From Bowmanella denitrificans (GTDB taxonomy: Bacteria; Pseudomonadota; Gammaproteobacteria; Enterobacterales; Alteromonadaceae): a stretch of DNA of 64,000 bases. The stretch is from NCBI RefSeq assembly GCF_002887595.1, contig NZ_PEBU01000002.1:310001-374000 (forward strand). The letters run 5' to 3'. The notes beneath the pieces are model-generated. The model was not told where the DNA came from. It worked only from the letters and a program-made list of their open reading frames with translations, and searched no databases. Each line of letters starts with the position of its first letter. The first letter of the stretch is position 1. This document shows, piece after piece, positions 26,442 through 34,607 of the stretch. The translations under genes were made by a program, and so were the position numbers.

Positions 26442-27293
26442 TTAATCTCCGAGGGGTAATCGTTCCGAGCCTTTGCGGTGCTCATCAAGGTGGTGTTTTA
26501 AACGCCGCAGTTTTTCACGGCACTTACGTTGGTTTTTCACTGCCACTTCGCCAGCCAGCATGTCAATGGCCGCCAGCATCACGTATCGGGAAGCACTGGG
26601 GTTGAAGATGTAATCCGCTTCACGGGTCTGGATGGGCAGGTGAATATCCGCCACGGCAGCCAGCGGGCCCTGGGGACAAATGGCCACAACATGGGCCTCA
26701 TATTCTCTGGCAATTTTCGCCGCCGCTTGCACATCCGGGCTGACGCCGCTTAACGACAGACAGATCAATACATCGCCTTTATTGACGGTGGATGCGGTCA
26801 TGCGCATCAGCATCGGGTCAGAATAGGCGTTGCTTTTTACTTCCAGGCGGAACAGCCGGTTGTGACATTCTTGTGCCATCACGGTGCTGCCGCCACCGAC
26901 ACCGAATACCAACACATGATCGGCCTGGGTAACCAGTTGGCTGGCGGTCTCAATATCTTCATCGCGGATCAAACCGGCATTCAGATCGAGAATTTCGTGA
27001 ATAGCCTGATAAATAGCTGGCATATCGGTGCGCTGCACCGGCTTGTCATTAATAAAACGTTCACCCACAGCGGCGGACTGTGCCAGCAGCAGTTTCAATT
27101 CTCGCACATTAGTGCATTCCAGCGCTCTGGCCAGTCGGGTAATACTGGCATGGCTGACCCCGGCCTTGTCGGCCAGTTCATTGATAGGAGCACTGGCTGC
27201 AAAATTCAGATCGCTTAAAATGTAGCGGGCGACCTTCTGTTCTGATGGTCGAAGGTGGGCCAGGCGGCTGTTGATACGAGATACAATATCCAA
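26442..27293 (-). CDS. RpiR/MurR family transcriptional regulator
   Basis: 283 residues: an N-terminal HTH_6 domain ([38 protein letters not shown]) and a C-terminal SIS sugar-phosphate-binding domain (ADHVLVFGVGGGSTVMAQ, KGDVLICLSLSGVSPDV). The start is TTG 27293 with GGGAG at about 7 nt. It lies inside the operon, between deaminase and deacylase, and probably controls the operon and the divergent TonB-dependent receptor in response to a phosphorylated sugar acid such as KDPG. The effector is inference. Confidence 0.9.
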   Translation of the reverse strand: MDIVSRINSRLAHLRPSEQKVARYILSDLNFAASAPINELADKAGVSHASITRLARALECTNVRELKLLLAQSAAVGERFINDKPVQRTDMPAIYQAIHEILDLNAGLIRDEDIETASQLVTQADHVLVFGVGGGSTVMAQECHNRLFRLEVKSNAYSDPMLMRMTASTVNKGDVLICLSLSGVSPDVQAAAKIAREYEAHVVAICPQGPLAAVADIHLPIQTREADYIFNPSASRYVMLAAIDMLAGEVAVKNQRKCREKLRRLKHHLDEHRKGSERLPLGD

Positions 27294-27311
27294 TCTTCAC
27301 TCCCTAAGGCG

Positions 27312-28553
27312 TTAAAAGCAGGTTTGAATCAATTGCCGGATGCGATAGTCAGCATCGACAATTCCCAGGTAACGCCATTTATCCATGGTTAGGCAGGGAT
27401 GTGAAGTGGAAAAACACAAGATATCGCCAACAGTTAACTTATCTTCGGCAGAAATCTTAAGCATGGCGTGCTGATCCATGATGCGGGTCAGTTGCCAATG
27501 GGCCGGTGTCGGCACGGGAGCCTTATCGCCAGGACGGTAATGCAGCATCGGGGTTGGCAGACCGGCATCAAAGGCGGCATCACGTTTGCCAAGACCAATA
27601 ATGGCCATACCTGGCTCGGGCACTGATTGTACATAAGCCCATACCTGCAGGCTGCTGACAAGGTCGCCCTGAATATCACAGGCCATACGACTTCTGCTTT
27701 TTACCCCGGCCTGGGCATCCTGATAAATACCGGTATCGTGAATCAGGTAACAACCAGGGCGGATCACCACCGCCATATCTTGCGGCAAACTGTTACTATC
27801 CATTTGCTCAGCAACCAGATCGTACCAGGCAGAGCCGGCACCGGTCAGAATAACCTCGCCTTCAGCAAAGCGTTTTTGCTTGTGCCAGGTTAAGGCCATG
27901 GTGCGGATGTCACCAACAAAACGGCGAATTTGCTGTGGGGCATCAATGCCATGGATAACCCCTTCATAAAAAGCGACACCGCGCAGGCGCAGCGCCGGAA
28001 GGGTTGTTATTATCTCGGCGAGGGCATCGGCTTGTACTATTCCTCGAACACCGCAGCGGCCACCGCTAACGCCTATCTCCAGCAATACGTTGAGTTGTAA
28101 GCCGTGCGCCTGGAAATATTGATTCAGGGCGTTGGCATTGTCGATGGAATCAACGAAACAATAGAATTCCAGGCCTTTTTGCAGTTGCCCGGCAATCAAC
28201 TGCATGTTGTGTTTACCCACCAGTTGATTGGCCATAATAATGCGCGACACGCCAGCAAGGCTGGCCGCAACGACCTGCGGCGCGGTGGCAAGGCTCATGG
28301 CCCAACTGCCGGACTGCAACTGCAGGGAAAACAGCTCAGGGGCCATGCTGGTCTTACCATGCGGAGCTAAACGCACACCGGTCCTGGCTGCATACTCCGT
28401 CATCCAGGCCTGGTTATTTTGCAAGGCCTGACGGCTTAATACCGCTGTTGGCAGGCTGACTTGCTCGGCCAGTATACTCCAACCCTGATCAAGGCTTTGA
28501 TGGTCGCCAGTGCCTTTAGTAAAGGCGGCAACGGTCTCGGATGACAAACTCAT
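27312..28553 (-). CDS. PLP-dependent amino-acid deaminase, DSD1-like (probable D-glucosaminate deaminase)
   Basis: 413 residues, fold type III PLP enzyme of the D-serine dehydratase/D-threonine aldolase group. The PLP lysine is in APHGKTSMAP (K67), and a C-terminal TSHPCLTMDKW supplies the His and Cys expected to bind zinc in DSD1-type enzymes. These enzymes remove ammonia from beta-hydroxy D-amino acids. D-glucosaminate is such a compound, and its deamination yields KDG, the substrate of the kinase in the same operon. First gene of the operon, 209 bp from the divergent receptor. Confidence 0.88.
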   Translation of the reverse strand: MSLSSETVAAFTKGTGDHQSLDQGWSILAEQVSLPTAVLSRQALQNNQAWMTEYAARTGVRLAPHGKTSMAPELFSLQLQSGSWAMSLATAPQVVAASLAGVSRIIMANQLVGKHNMQLIAGQLQKGLEFYCFVDSIDNANALNQYFQAHGLQLNVLLEIGVSGGRCGVRGIVQADALAEIITTLPALRLRGVAFYEGVIHGIDAPQQIRRFVGDIRTMALTWHKQKRFAEGEVILTGAGSAWYDLVAEQMDSNSLPQDMAVVIRPGCYLIHDTGIYQDAQAGVKSRSRMACDIQGDLVSSLQVWAYVQSVPEPGMAIIGLGKRDAAFDAGLPTPMLHYRPGDKAPVPTPAHWQLTRIMDQHAMLKISAEDKLTVGDILCFSTSHPCLTMDKWRYLGIVDADYRIRQLIQTCF

Positions 28554-28762
28554 GCAGCAACTCTCTGTCTGTTTAACCTTGATATCCCAGCATTCGCGTT
28601 TTGCTAAAAAATAACCATTGCATGCGTAGGGATAACAATGTTAAAAAATACCTGTCTTCTGTAAATTGCATTGGTAAAAAGTAACACGCCAGGCAAAGTT
28701 AATCATCCTTACTAACTTTGTCAACCCAAGAAGTGAGCAAAACAAAAACAGGAGACCAACAA
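28554..28762. promoter_or_regulatory. Divergent promoter region with an inverted repeat (candidate RpiR operator)
   Basis: CAAAGTTA (28694-28701) and TAACTTTG (28713-28720) are perfect 8-bp inverted arms with an 11-bp spacer, 43 bp before the receptor start. A second, imperfect pair is ACCATTGCA (28614-28622) with TGCATTGGT (28667-28675). Either could bind the operon's RpiR regulator. No Fur box is seen here, which argues against an iron role for the receptor. Confidence 0.45.
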
Positions 28763-31684
28763 ATGAGACCACAAAGGTTTAAGCAACACCTGGTGGCGGC
28801 CAATATTTCTCTGATCCTCAGCGGAATGGCTGTGCCTGCCGCGCTGGCGCAGGAGCAGGTGGCGGACGATGTGGAGATATTGGAAGTACGTGGCATAGCA
28901 GCCAGTCATAAGCGTAATCTTAACGAGAAGCGCTTTAGCGACGGTATTACCGACGCCATTACTGCAGAAGACATCGGTAAGTTACCCGACGTGACTATAT
29001 CCGATACCTTGCAGCGTATCCCTGGTGTACAGATTCGCCGCTCGGCCGGTGAAGGTTCAACGGTGAATGTAAGGGGGATGCCACAGGTCACAACCCTGTT
29101 AAATGGTGAACAACTGCTAAGTGCCGGCTCCATTACCACAGTGCAACCTGATTTCAGTGATATCCCGGCACCTTTAGTGTCGGCCATTGCTGTGCATAAG
29201 TCTCCTACCGCCAGTCTGTTAGCCGGTGGCATTTCCGGTACCCTGGACTTGCAAACGCTGCGTCCTTTTGACCTTGAGCAGGGAATGACCCTGAACGGCG
29301 TGGTGGAAACCACCCGTGGCAGTTTGTCCAAGGAAAATGATCACAAACTGGTGGCCTTTGCCGGTTATCGTGGTGACGATATGGGTTTAATGTTTACCGC
29401 CTCATACGACACTAATACCCTGGCTAATTATCGCTATGGCACAATTTTGACCTCGTTCGATCTGCAAGGCGAAAATACCGGTGACAAGCGTGACTTCAAT
29501 GCTGATGGTGACAATAACGACAGCTATCTGAGCCAGCGTTTTCACGGCATGATGGACAAACAAACCGAACGCGATCGCCTCGGTTTAAGCGCCAGCTTTC
29601 AGGCGATAGTCAGTGACAATCTGGAATTCATTGCCGATGTGTTCTACACCGATATGGATGATGCCGATCGTCAGCAAGGGCTGATGATTGACAACGCCCG
29701 TGGCAATATCTGGGCCTATTCCGATAACTTTATTGAGCGTGCCCCGGGCCCGTTAGGTGGCAACATATATACGGTTAACCAGGCCGAGCTGTTAGTCCGC
29801 AGGGTCAGCTCGTATTCTGAAAGTCTGACCAATGACCGTCAGTCCACGAATATCAATTTGCAGTTGAATTACTTGGGTGATGGCCCGCTGAGCGGCTCGG
29901 TAAGGTATTTACGTGGTGATGCGGAACGTTCACACACCGAAAATGTGGCGCACTCCTACCTGACCAGTGGTGCCCAGCACGCAGCCTTTACCAATAACAC
30001 TGGTACGGCGACTCCGGTCAACCCTAATGGCTATGGCCCGGATCCCATCAAGGTTGACTTTGACCGCACTGGCGAGTACATCACCCTTGGTTATGATCAG
30101 GGCTTTGGCTCTGATGTGAGCAAGTACAATCTGGTATCAACTTATTCAGAGAATAACTTCGATGAAGAGGCGACACTGGATGTGCTGCGCGCCGATGGTA
30201 CCTATGAGTTCCAGGGCGATCATCTGGCCAATGTGGAGTTCGGGGTACGCTGGGGTAAACGTGATGTTGAGCGCGACACTTATATTCTGGTCGCCCCCAT
30301 GACCGGCGGGCAGTTTACCGCCGATGTGATGTGGAAAGATTCCAGTGCCGCATTAGGTGATACTAACGGCGACGGTACGGTAAATGTGTCGCAGGGCGAT
30401 CTGACCATTGGCAACACCAATTTCTTCACCGATTTGCCCGAAGGCTGGGTACATAAGGTAGACGGATTCGGGCCAGCCAGTGGCGACAGCTTCTATATGA
30501 TTAATCCCAAAGTACTGGATGATCCTTTTGCCTTCCAAAATGCCCTTTACCCCGGCAATAAGCACTTATCCAGACCTTCTCGCTCATTTGATATCAAGGA
30601 AGTGACCCAGACCGCCTATTTGCAGGCCAACTTCGACGGCATGCTATTGGGCATTCCATACAAAGCCAATGTGGGCGGCAAATACATCAGAACAGAATTG
30701 GATATTGGCCAGTATATTATTGGCGATGGCCGACCTTGTTCGCTCTGTACCGCTGCCAATAGCACCGGCTATGAAGTGCTGGAGCGTAGCTATTCTGACT
30801 TCCTGCCTGCGGCAAATATTACCTTTAATATTACCGATGATTTCCTTATTCGTGCTGCCTATGGCAAGACCATGACCAGTCTGAACATGAGCCAGTTATC
30901 CGGCGGTATCAGTGTCGGGCGCACCCGCGCTGGGGACGTACTGGCGGCTGAGCTGGGTGTCAGCCCGGATCTGCTGGTGGCCATCAACGGTAGCCGCAAT
31001 GGTAACCCGGATCTGGAGCCGTGGCGTGCCAGCAACTATAACCTGTCGGCAGAATGGTACTTTGACGATTCCAGTCTGGTCAGCCTGGGCTTGTTTAAGA
31101 TGGATATCGAATCCTTTATTGAACGTGGTCAGGTGATTATGGGCTTGCCGGATATCGACGGTGTGGTGCGCCGCGAAGTACCGGTAAACACCGAAATCAA
31201 TGGTGAAGGCGGCAGTATTGACGGTGTGGAACTGGCATACCACCAGGCCTTTGACTTTTTGCCGGGCGTGTGGGGTGGCTTTGGCACTACTCTAAACCTG
31301 ACGTATGCGCCAAGCGACAGTGCTAACGTTGATGTCTATGGTGGAGAACTGCCGATTCAGGATAACTCCGAGCGCTCCGCTAACGCTATTTTATGGTATG
31401 ACCAAGACGGATTGCAGTTCCGACTCGCCGCTAACTACCGCAGCGATCGTCTCGACAGCCTGGGCTTTGCCGTGGGTGAGGGCGTATTGCCGGTGTGGGC
31501 CGATGACACATTGTATGTGGATATGTCAGCCAGCTACGATATTTCAGAGAACCTCAGCGTATATCTACAGGGCAGTAATATTACCGAAGAGTTCGAGAAT
31601 ATCTATGCACAGTGGCAGGATAACGTAGTCACACAAAACGTGTATGAACGTCGCTGGACATTGGGTATTCGCGGTCGTTTGTAA
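28763..31684 (+). CDS. TonB-dependent receptor, glycan-type (Xanthomonas/Caulobacter class)
   Basis: 973 residues. Start 28763 has AGGAGA eight bases upstream and gives a clean signal peptide (MRPQRFKQHLVAANISLILSG..., cleavage near ALAQ). The plug has VRGIAASHKRNLNEKR, AITAEDIGKLPDVTISDTLQRIPG in two parts, and TVNVRGMPQVTTLLNG, the pattern of the large proteobacterial receptors linked to carbohydrate uptake. The barrel ends TLGIRGRL, not in Phe. Divergent from the GH20/KdgK operon. I infer that it imports (oxidised) chitooligosaccharides across the outer membrane. Confidence 0.9.
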   Translation: MRPQRFKQHLVAANISLILSGMAVPAALAQEQVADDVEILEVRGIAASHKRNLNEKRFSDGITDAITAEDIGKLPDVTISDTLQRIPGVQIRRSAGEGSTVNVRGMPQVTTLLNGEQLLSAGSITTVQPDFSDIPAPLVSAIAVHKSPTASLLAGGISGTLDLQTLRPFDLEQGMTLNGVVETTRGSLSKENDHKLVAFAGYRGDDMGLMFTASYDTNTLANYRYGTILTSFDLQGENTGDKRDFNADGDNNDSYLSQRFHGMMDKQTERDRLGLSASFQAIVSDNLEFIADVFYTDMDDADRQQGLMIDNARGNIWAYSDNFIERAPGPLGGNIYTVNQAELLVRRVSSYSESLTNDRQSTNINLQLNYLGDGPLSGSVRYLRGDAERSHTENVAHSYLTSGAQHAAFTNNTGTATPVNPNGYGPDPIKVDFDRTGEYITLGYDQGFGSDVSKYNLVSTYSENNFDEEATLDVLRADGTYEFQGDHLANVEFGVRWGKRDVERDTYILVAPMTGGQFTADVMWKDSSAALGDTNGDGTVNVSQGDLTIGNTNFFTDLPEGWVHKVDGFGPASGDSFYMINPKVLDDPFAFQNALYPGNKHLSRPSRSFDIKEVTQTAYLQANFDGMLLGIPYKANVGGKYIRTELDIGQYIIGDGRPCSLCTAANSTGYEVLERSYSDFLPAANITFNITDDFLIRAAYGKTMTSLNMSQLSGGISVGRTRAGDVLAAELGVSPDLLVAINGSRNGNPDLEPWRASNYNLSAEWYFDDSSLVSLGLFKMDIESFIERGQVIMGLPDIDGVVRREVPVNTEINGEGGSIDGVELAYHQAFDFLPGVWGGFGTTLNLTYAPSDSANVDVYGGELPIQDNSERSANAILWYDQDGLQFRLAANYRSDRLDSLGFAVGEGVLPVWADDTLYVDMSASYDISENLSVYLQGSNITEEFENIYAQWQDNVVTQNVYERRWTLGIRGRL

Positions 31685-31692
31685 TATGCATG

Positions 31693-31719
31693 AGCCCGGT
31701 GTCACGTTGATGCCGGGTT
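31693..31719 (+). terminator. Candidate terminator after the glycan receptor
   Basis: AGCCCGG and CCGGGTT can pair over 7 bp (one G-T) around 13 nt. Only weakly T-rich sequence follows (AATACTATTTG). Confidence 0.3.
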
Positions 31720-31734
31720 AATACTATTTGTGAT

Positions 31735-32535
31735 TCAGGCATTGCGTTTACGCTTCAGGTATTGCCCTGGAGTTAACCCCACCACCTGCTTAAACTCATG
31801 AATAAAGTGTGCCTGGTCATAGTACCCGGCTTGCAAGGCCAGTTCGGTCAGACTGGCTGGCCCTGCTGCTTTAATCAGCTGTCTGGCCAGTTGGATTCGT
31901 TGAAGTTTACTGTATTGTTTTGGCGAAAGTCCCAACCAGCGACCAAACTGGCGCTCTAACTGGCGCTGACTGATATTCATGTCCTGGGTCATGGCCTGAA
32001 TATTCTGCGAGCCGTTGCTTTGCTGGATACGGGTCAGCGCGTAAGTGAATGTCTGTTGTGCACCCAGATCCATGCTGAGTAAATGCAGCAGTTCCTGATC
32101 CAACCGTTTGATTCGTTGCGCAATAGAAAGTGGCGCCAGACGCTCTGCAAGTGCCAGCCCCGGGAAGCTTGGAATAATGTCCAGTGCGGAAGCTTGAATA
32201 TCCAGAACATCACTGAGCGGTAAGCCAAATAGCGCCATGCCTTTACCTGGATTAAATCTTACGCCTAGTGCATCCACCTGTCCGGTTATATGTAATCTGG
32301 TGGTCTGCCGGGTAGGTCCGGTCAACAGACAGGGACTATGGTAGGGCTGGCCGTCAAACAGCAGTGCATCGGCAAAATTGAAAATAACACCGCAGCCTCC
32401 CTCAGGATGCATAAATTCGGCTTGAGTCGGATGCGGGTCAGCGGGCGCCTGCATGGTCCAGTAACACCTGATATGTGGCTGCAACTGTGGGCAGGGGGGA
32501 TGAAGTTTAAAGCCCAGATGGGCAAGGTTATGCAT
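31735..32535 (-). CDS. AraC family regulator with DUF6597-type sensor
   Basis: 266 residues. The N-terminal half (HIRCYWTMQAP, MHPEGGCGVIFNF, VDALGVRFNPGKGMALFG) is the sensor found in a large AraC subgroup. The C-terminal half has two HTHs (NIQAMTQDMNISQRQLERQF and SLTELALQAGYYDQAHFIHEFK) and ends GLTPGQYLKRK. It is divergent from an AhpD-like gene, which is a frequent partner and its probable target. Confidence 0.87.
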   Translation of the reverse strand: MHNLAHLGFKLHPPCPQLQPHIRCYWTMQAPADPHPTQAEFMHPEGGCGVIFNFADALLFDGQPYHSPCLLTGPTRQTTRLHITGQVDALGVRFNPGKGMALFGLPLSDVLDIQASALDIIPSFPGLALAERLAPLSIAQRIKRLDQELLHLLSMDLGAQQTFTYALTRIQQSNGSQNIQAMTQDMNISQRQLERQFGRWLGLSPKQYSKLQRIQLARQLIKAAGPASLTELALQAGYYDQAHFIHEFKQVVGLTPGQYLKRKRNA

Positions 32536-32693
32536 AGTGATGTACCGGCTTTGTTGTCAGCTCAGTGTACTGGATCCGGTTAAGTCCTTACCACCCCGCC
32601 AGCCAAAAGAATACCGGGTCGAATTTATACAATTTTTTTCAACCAACCCAGGTTAGCCTGCATAGCGAATCAACTGCAAATTGGAGAGATGTG

Positions 32694-33170
32694 ATGTCAC
32701 TACGCGTAAATTATTATCAGCAGGCGCCGGGTGCTGTTCAGGCTATGATGGCATTGGAAAAGTATCTGGCGACTATTGCAGATCAACCGCAGGGCCTACC
32801 TAAAACCTTATTGGAACTGGTTAAGATGCGGGTCTCCCAGCTCAACCGCTGTGCCTTTTGTGTGGATATGCACAGCAAAGATAGTCGTGCCGCTGGTGAA
32901 ACCGAGCAGCGCCTTTACTTGCTCAGTGCCTGGCGTGAATCCCCTTGTTATACCGAGCAGGAGCGTGCCGCGCTGCAGTGGGCCGAGGTATTGACGAATT
33001 TGTCGCAAACAGAGGTGAGTGATGCCTGCTATCACGAGGTAAAACAGTGCTTTTCCGACAAACAAATGGCGGATCTAACCCTGGCCATTAACGCCATTAA
33101 TGGCTGGAATCGATTCTGCGTGGGTTTGGGGGCTGAGGTGGGCTCCTACCAGGTCGGTCAATTTGACTAG
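32694..33170 (+). CDS. Carboxymuconolactone decarboxylase/AhpD-like protein
   Basis: 158 residues, all-helical. The redox motif CxxC followed by a His is in NRCAFCVDMHSKDSR, as in AhpD-type alkylhydroperoxidases. Start 32694 is set by GGAGAG; the open frame to 32565 is the divergent promoter region. Expected to reduce peroxides with lipoyl- or thioredoxin-type partners, or act as a stress-linked thiol enzyme. Probably regulated by the adjacent divergent AraC protein. Confidence 0.87.
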   Translation: MSLRVNYYQQAPGAVQAMMALEKYLATIADQPQGLPKTLLELVKMRVSQLNRCAFCVDMHSKDSRAAGETEQRLYLLSAWRESPCYTEQERAALQWAEVLTNLSQTEVSDACYHEVKQCFSDKQMADLTLAINAINGWNRFCVGLGAEVGSYQVGQFD

Positions 33171-33201
33171 CTGGACTATTTAACCCATGCACAAATAAAA
33201 C

Positions 33202-33222
33202 AGGGCTGCCACAAGCAGCCCT
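33202..33222 (-). terminator. Terminator of the PspB-like gene
   Basis: AGGGCTGC-CACAA-GCAGCCCT, an 8-bp stem. Read on the minus strand it overlaps the stop codon of the PspB-like gene and is followed by GTTTTATTT. Confidence 0.75.
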
Positions 33223-33472
33223 ACTTATCTACCACGCGAAGCGAGGCGATTTCTTCATTGAGTTGATATTTTTTGTCTGTCACTATGGCCTCCAACACTT
33301 CCAGGCGTTTCTTAACCCCGTTCAGTTCTTCTTTTAGGCCCTGCTTCTCTGAGTTATCTAATTTAGCATTGGCCTTGGCCATTTCTTTCTTATGTCCCAT
33401 CCACATCGCGGTAAACACAATGGGTAAAACAAACAAGAATAAAATAATCAATACAAATTCCGGGCCTTCCAT
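33221..33472 (-). CDS. Small membrane/coiled-coil protein, PspB-like
   Basis: 83 residues: one TM helix at about 5-25 (FVLIILFLFVLPIVFTAMW), then a charged coiled coil and VLEAIVTDKKYQLNEEIASL. Length, single TM and the LEAIV region resemble phage-shock protein B. PspB normally sits beside PspA/C; here it stands alone with no psp gene near. AAGGA precedes the start. A membrane-stress role is inference. Confidence 0.65.
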   Translation of the reverse strand: MEGPEFVLIILFLFVLPIVFTAMWMGHKKEMAKANAKLDNSEKQGLKEELNGVKKRLEVLEAIVTDKKYQLNEEIASLRVVDK

Positions 33473-33728
33473 TTTTTAATCCTTCTTATGAAACGTCAGT
33501 GCGAGATTGGTGTATAAACTAAGGTTTACACAGAGTTATTTGCCAGCAATATTTACACCACTATTTTTTACTTTTAAAAACAGAAGGTTAATACTTCTGT
33601 TCGGAACTGTAATAGCCAGGATTTAGCCAATGAAACTAATAATTCGTTGAACTCACTAATGTTGATTCTTGCACTAAGTGGGAAAATGAGTAGATTGACA
33701 GTATGCGCCCATCAATAAGGTCGGCCTG
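33473..33728. other. AT-rich intergenic region
   Basis: Divergent promoters of the PspB-like gene and the following binding protein. GTGTATAAAC-TAAG-GTTTACAC near 33511-33532 is an imperfect dyad that could be an operator. A minus-strand terminator-like hairpin is listed separately. No protein gene is supported. Confidence 0.4.
33579..33601 (-). terminator. Orphan minus-strand terminator-like hairpin
   Basis: AACAGAAG-GTTAATA-CTTCTGTT, an 8-bp stem. On the minus strand it is followed directly by TTTAAAAG, giving a terminator look, yet no minus-strand gene lies just upstream. It may end a small or antisense RNA or act as an attenuator before the PspB-like gene. Confidence 0.4.
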
Positions 33729-34511
33729 ATGCATCATGTCTTACTGGTAATATGTTTATTGCTGACTTCGCTGGCTGTAATTGCCGAAGAGCGGGTCAGG
33801 ATTGCGGTGTTTGATGAGCATAGTGAGTTTCTGGTAACCCATACAGGGTATGGGCTTGCCTGGGAAATTCTGGAACTGGCCGCTGAACAAGCCGATATTG
33901 TACTTCTGCCGCAGGAAAGCTCATGGACCGGTGCATTAAATCGGTTGCATGCCGGCAAAGTCAAAATGATATTTGGGGTATTAAAGACCAAGGAACGTCA
34001 AAGCTGGCTGCAATTCAGCCTGCCCTTGGGGCAGGATAAAATCAGGGTTTTTACTGGCCCTGAGAACATCATCAACCAAGTCGAAGACATTGATTTTACT
34101 ACCGCCAGAGTCGGAGTATCGGCCAAGTCAGTCAGTGAGCAACATGCCAGAGCATTAGGGTTCAAACACATTTATGCGATTCGTGAGCGTGGCAATCTGT
34201 TTCAGATGCTAAGCAGTGGACGTCTGGATTACCTGATTTTTGGTGAAGCTTTTGTGGGGTATTTTTGTAAGACGGCAATGGCAAATTCATCGTCATGTCT
34301 CAAACCTTTGTTACCGGTATTGCAACATACGGATATTCGTTTTGCCGCTCCCCTGGATAACCCGGACGCCGTTGCCCTAAGTCACAGAATCGATCAGCAG
34401 ATCCGGCTGTTAGCGACACGCCCGGATATCAGGCAGTTATTTGAGCGTTATCGCTATTCTGAACAAGATTATCAAACATGGCTGGATAGCTTACCGGTTG
34501 AGAACCGGTAA
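33729..34511 (+). CDS. Periplasmic solute-binding-like protein (SBP_bac_3 type), orphan
   Basis: 260 residues with a signal peptide (MHHVLLVICLLLTSLAVIAEE). Family-3 binding fold: GYGLAWEILELAAEQADI, ALNRLHAGKVKMIFGVLKT and ARVGVSAKSVSEQHARAL mark the two lobes. No permease or ATPase is nearby. A sensory or signalling role is possible, but only the fold is supported. A perfect hairpin spans the stop codon. Confidence 0.8.
   Translation: MHHVLLVICLLLTSLAVIAEERVRIAVFDEHSEFLVTHTGYGLAWEILELAAEQADIVLLPQESSWTGALNRLHAGKVKMIFGVLKTKERQSWLQFSLPLGQDKIRVFTGPENIINQVEDIDFTTARVGVSAKSVSEQHARALGFKHIYAIRERGNLFQMLSSGRLDYLIFGEAFVGYFCKTAMANSSSCLKPLLPVLQHTDIRFAAPLDNPDAVALSHRIDQQIRLLATRPDIRQLFERYRYSEQDYQTWLDSLPVENR
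34491..34511. repeat. Perfect hairpin over the stop codon of the binding protein gene
   Basis: TTACCGGTT-GAG-AACCGGTAA, 9-bp arms and a 3-nt loop, with the TAA inside the right arm. No U-tract follows (GCCAGG), so it would act as an mRNA 3' stabiliser or a weak terminator. Confidence 0.5.
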
Positions 34512-34607
34512 GCCAGGTAAACAAAAGCTAGGGGCTGTTTGTCTTTCATGTATAGGTTTTGTTCAAATCCAACCGCTTCTGGTCACGACGCCGGGCTGCA
34601 GGCCTGA

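Noticed and set aside
26441-26488. Longer deacylase start overlapping the RpiR gene
   Set aside because: No Shine-Dalgarno before the ATG at 26485, and the extra residues are not typical of the family; TTG 26440 has GGAG.
24980-28553. Cluster as a plain D-amino-acid utilisation operon
   Set aside because: KDG kinase, GH20 and a glycan-type TonB receptor in the same regulon do not fit; an amino-sugar acid explains all members.
34560-34575. GTTCAAATCC resembles a tRNA T-loop
   Set aside because: No acceptor stem, D-arm or anticodon arm can be drawn around it.
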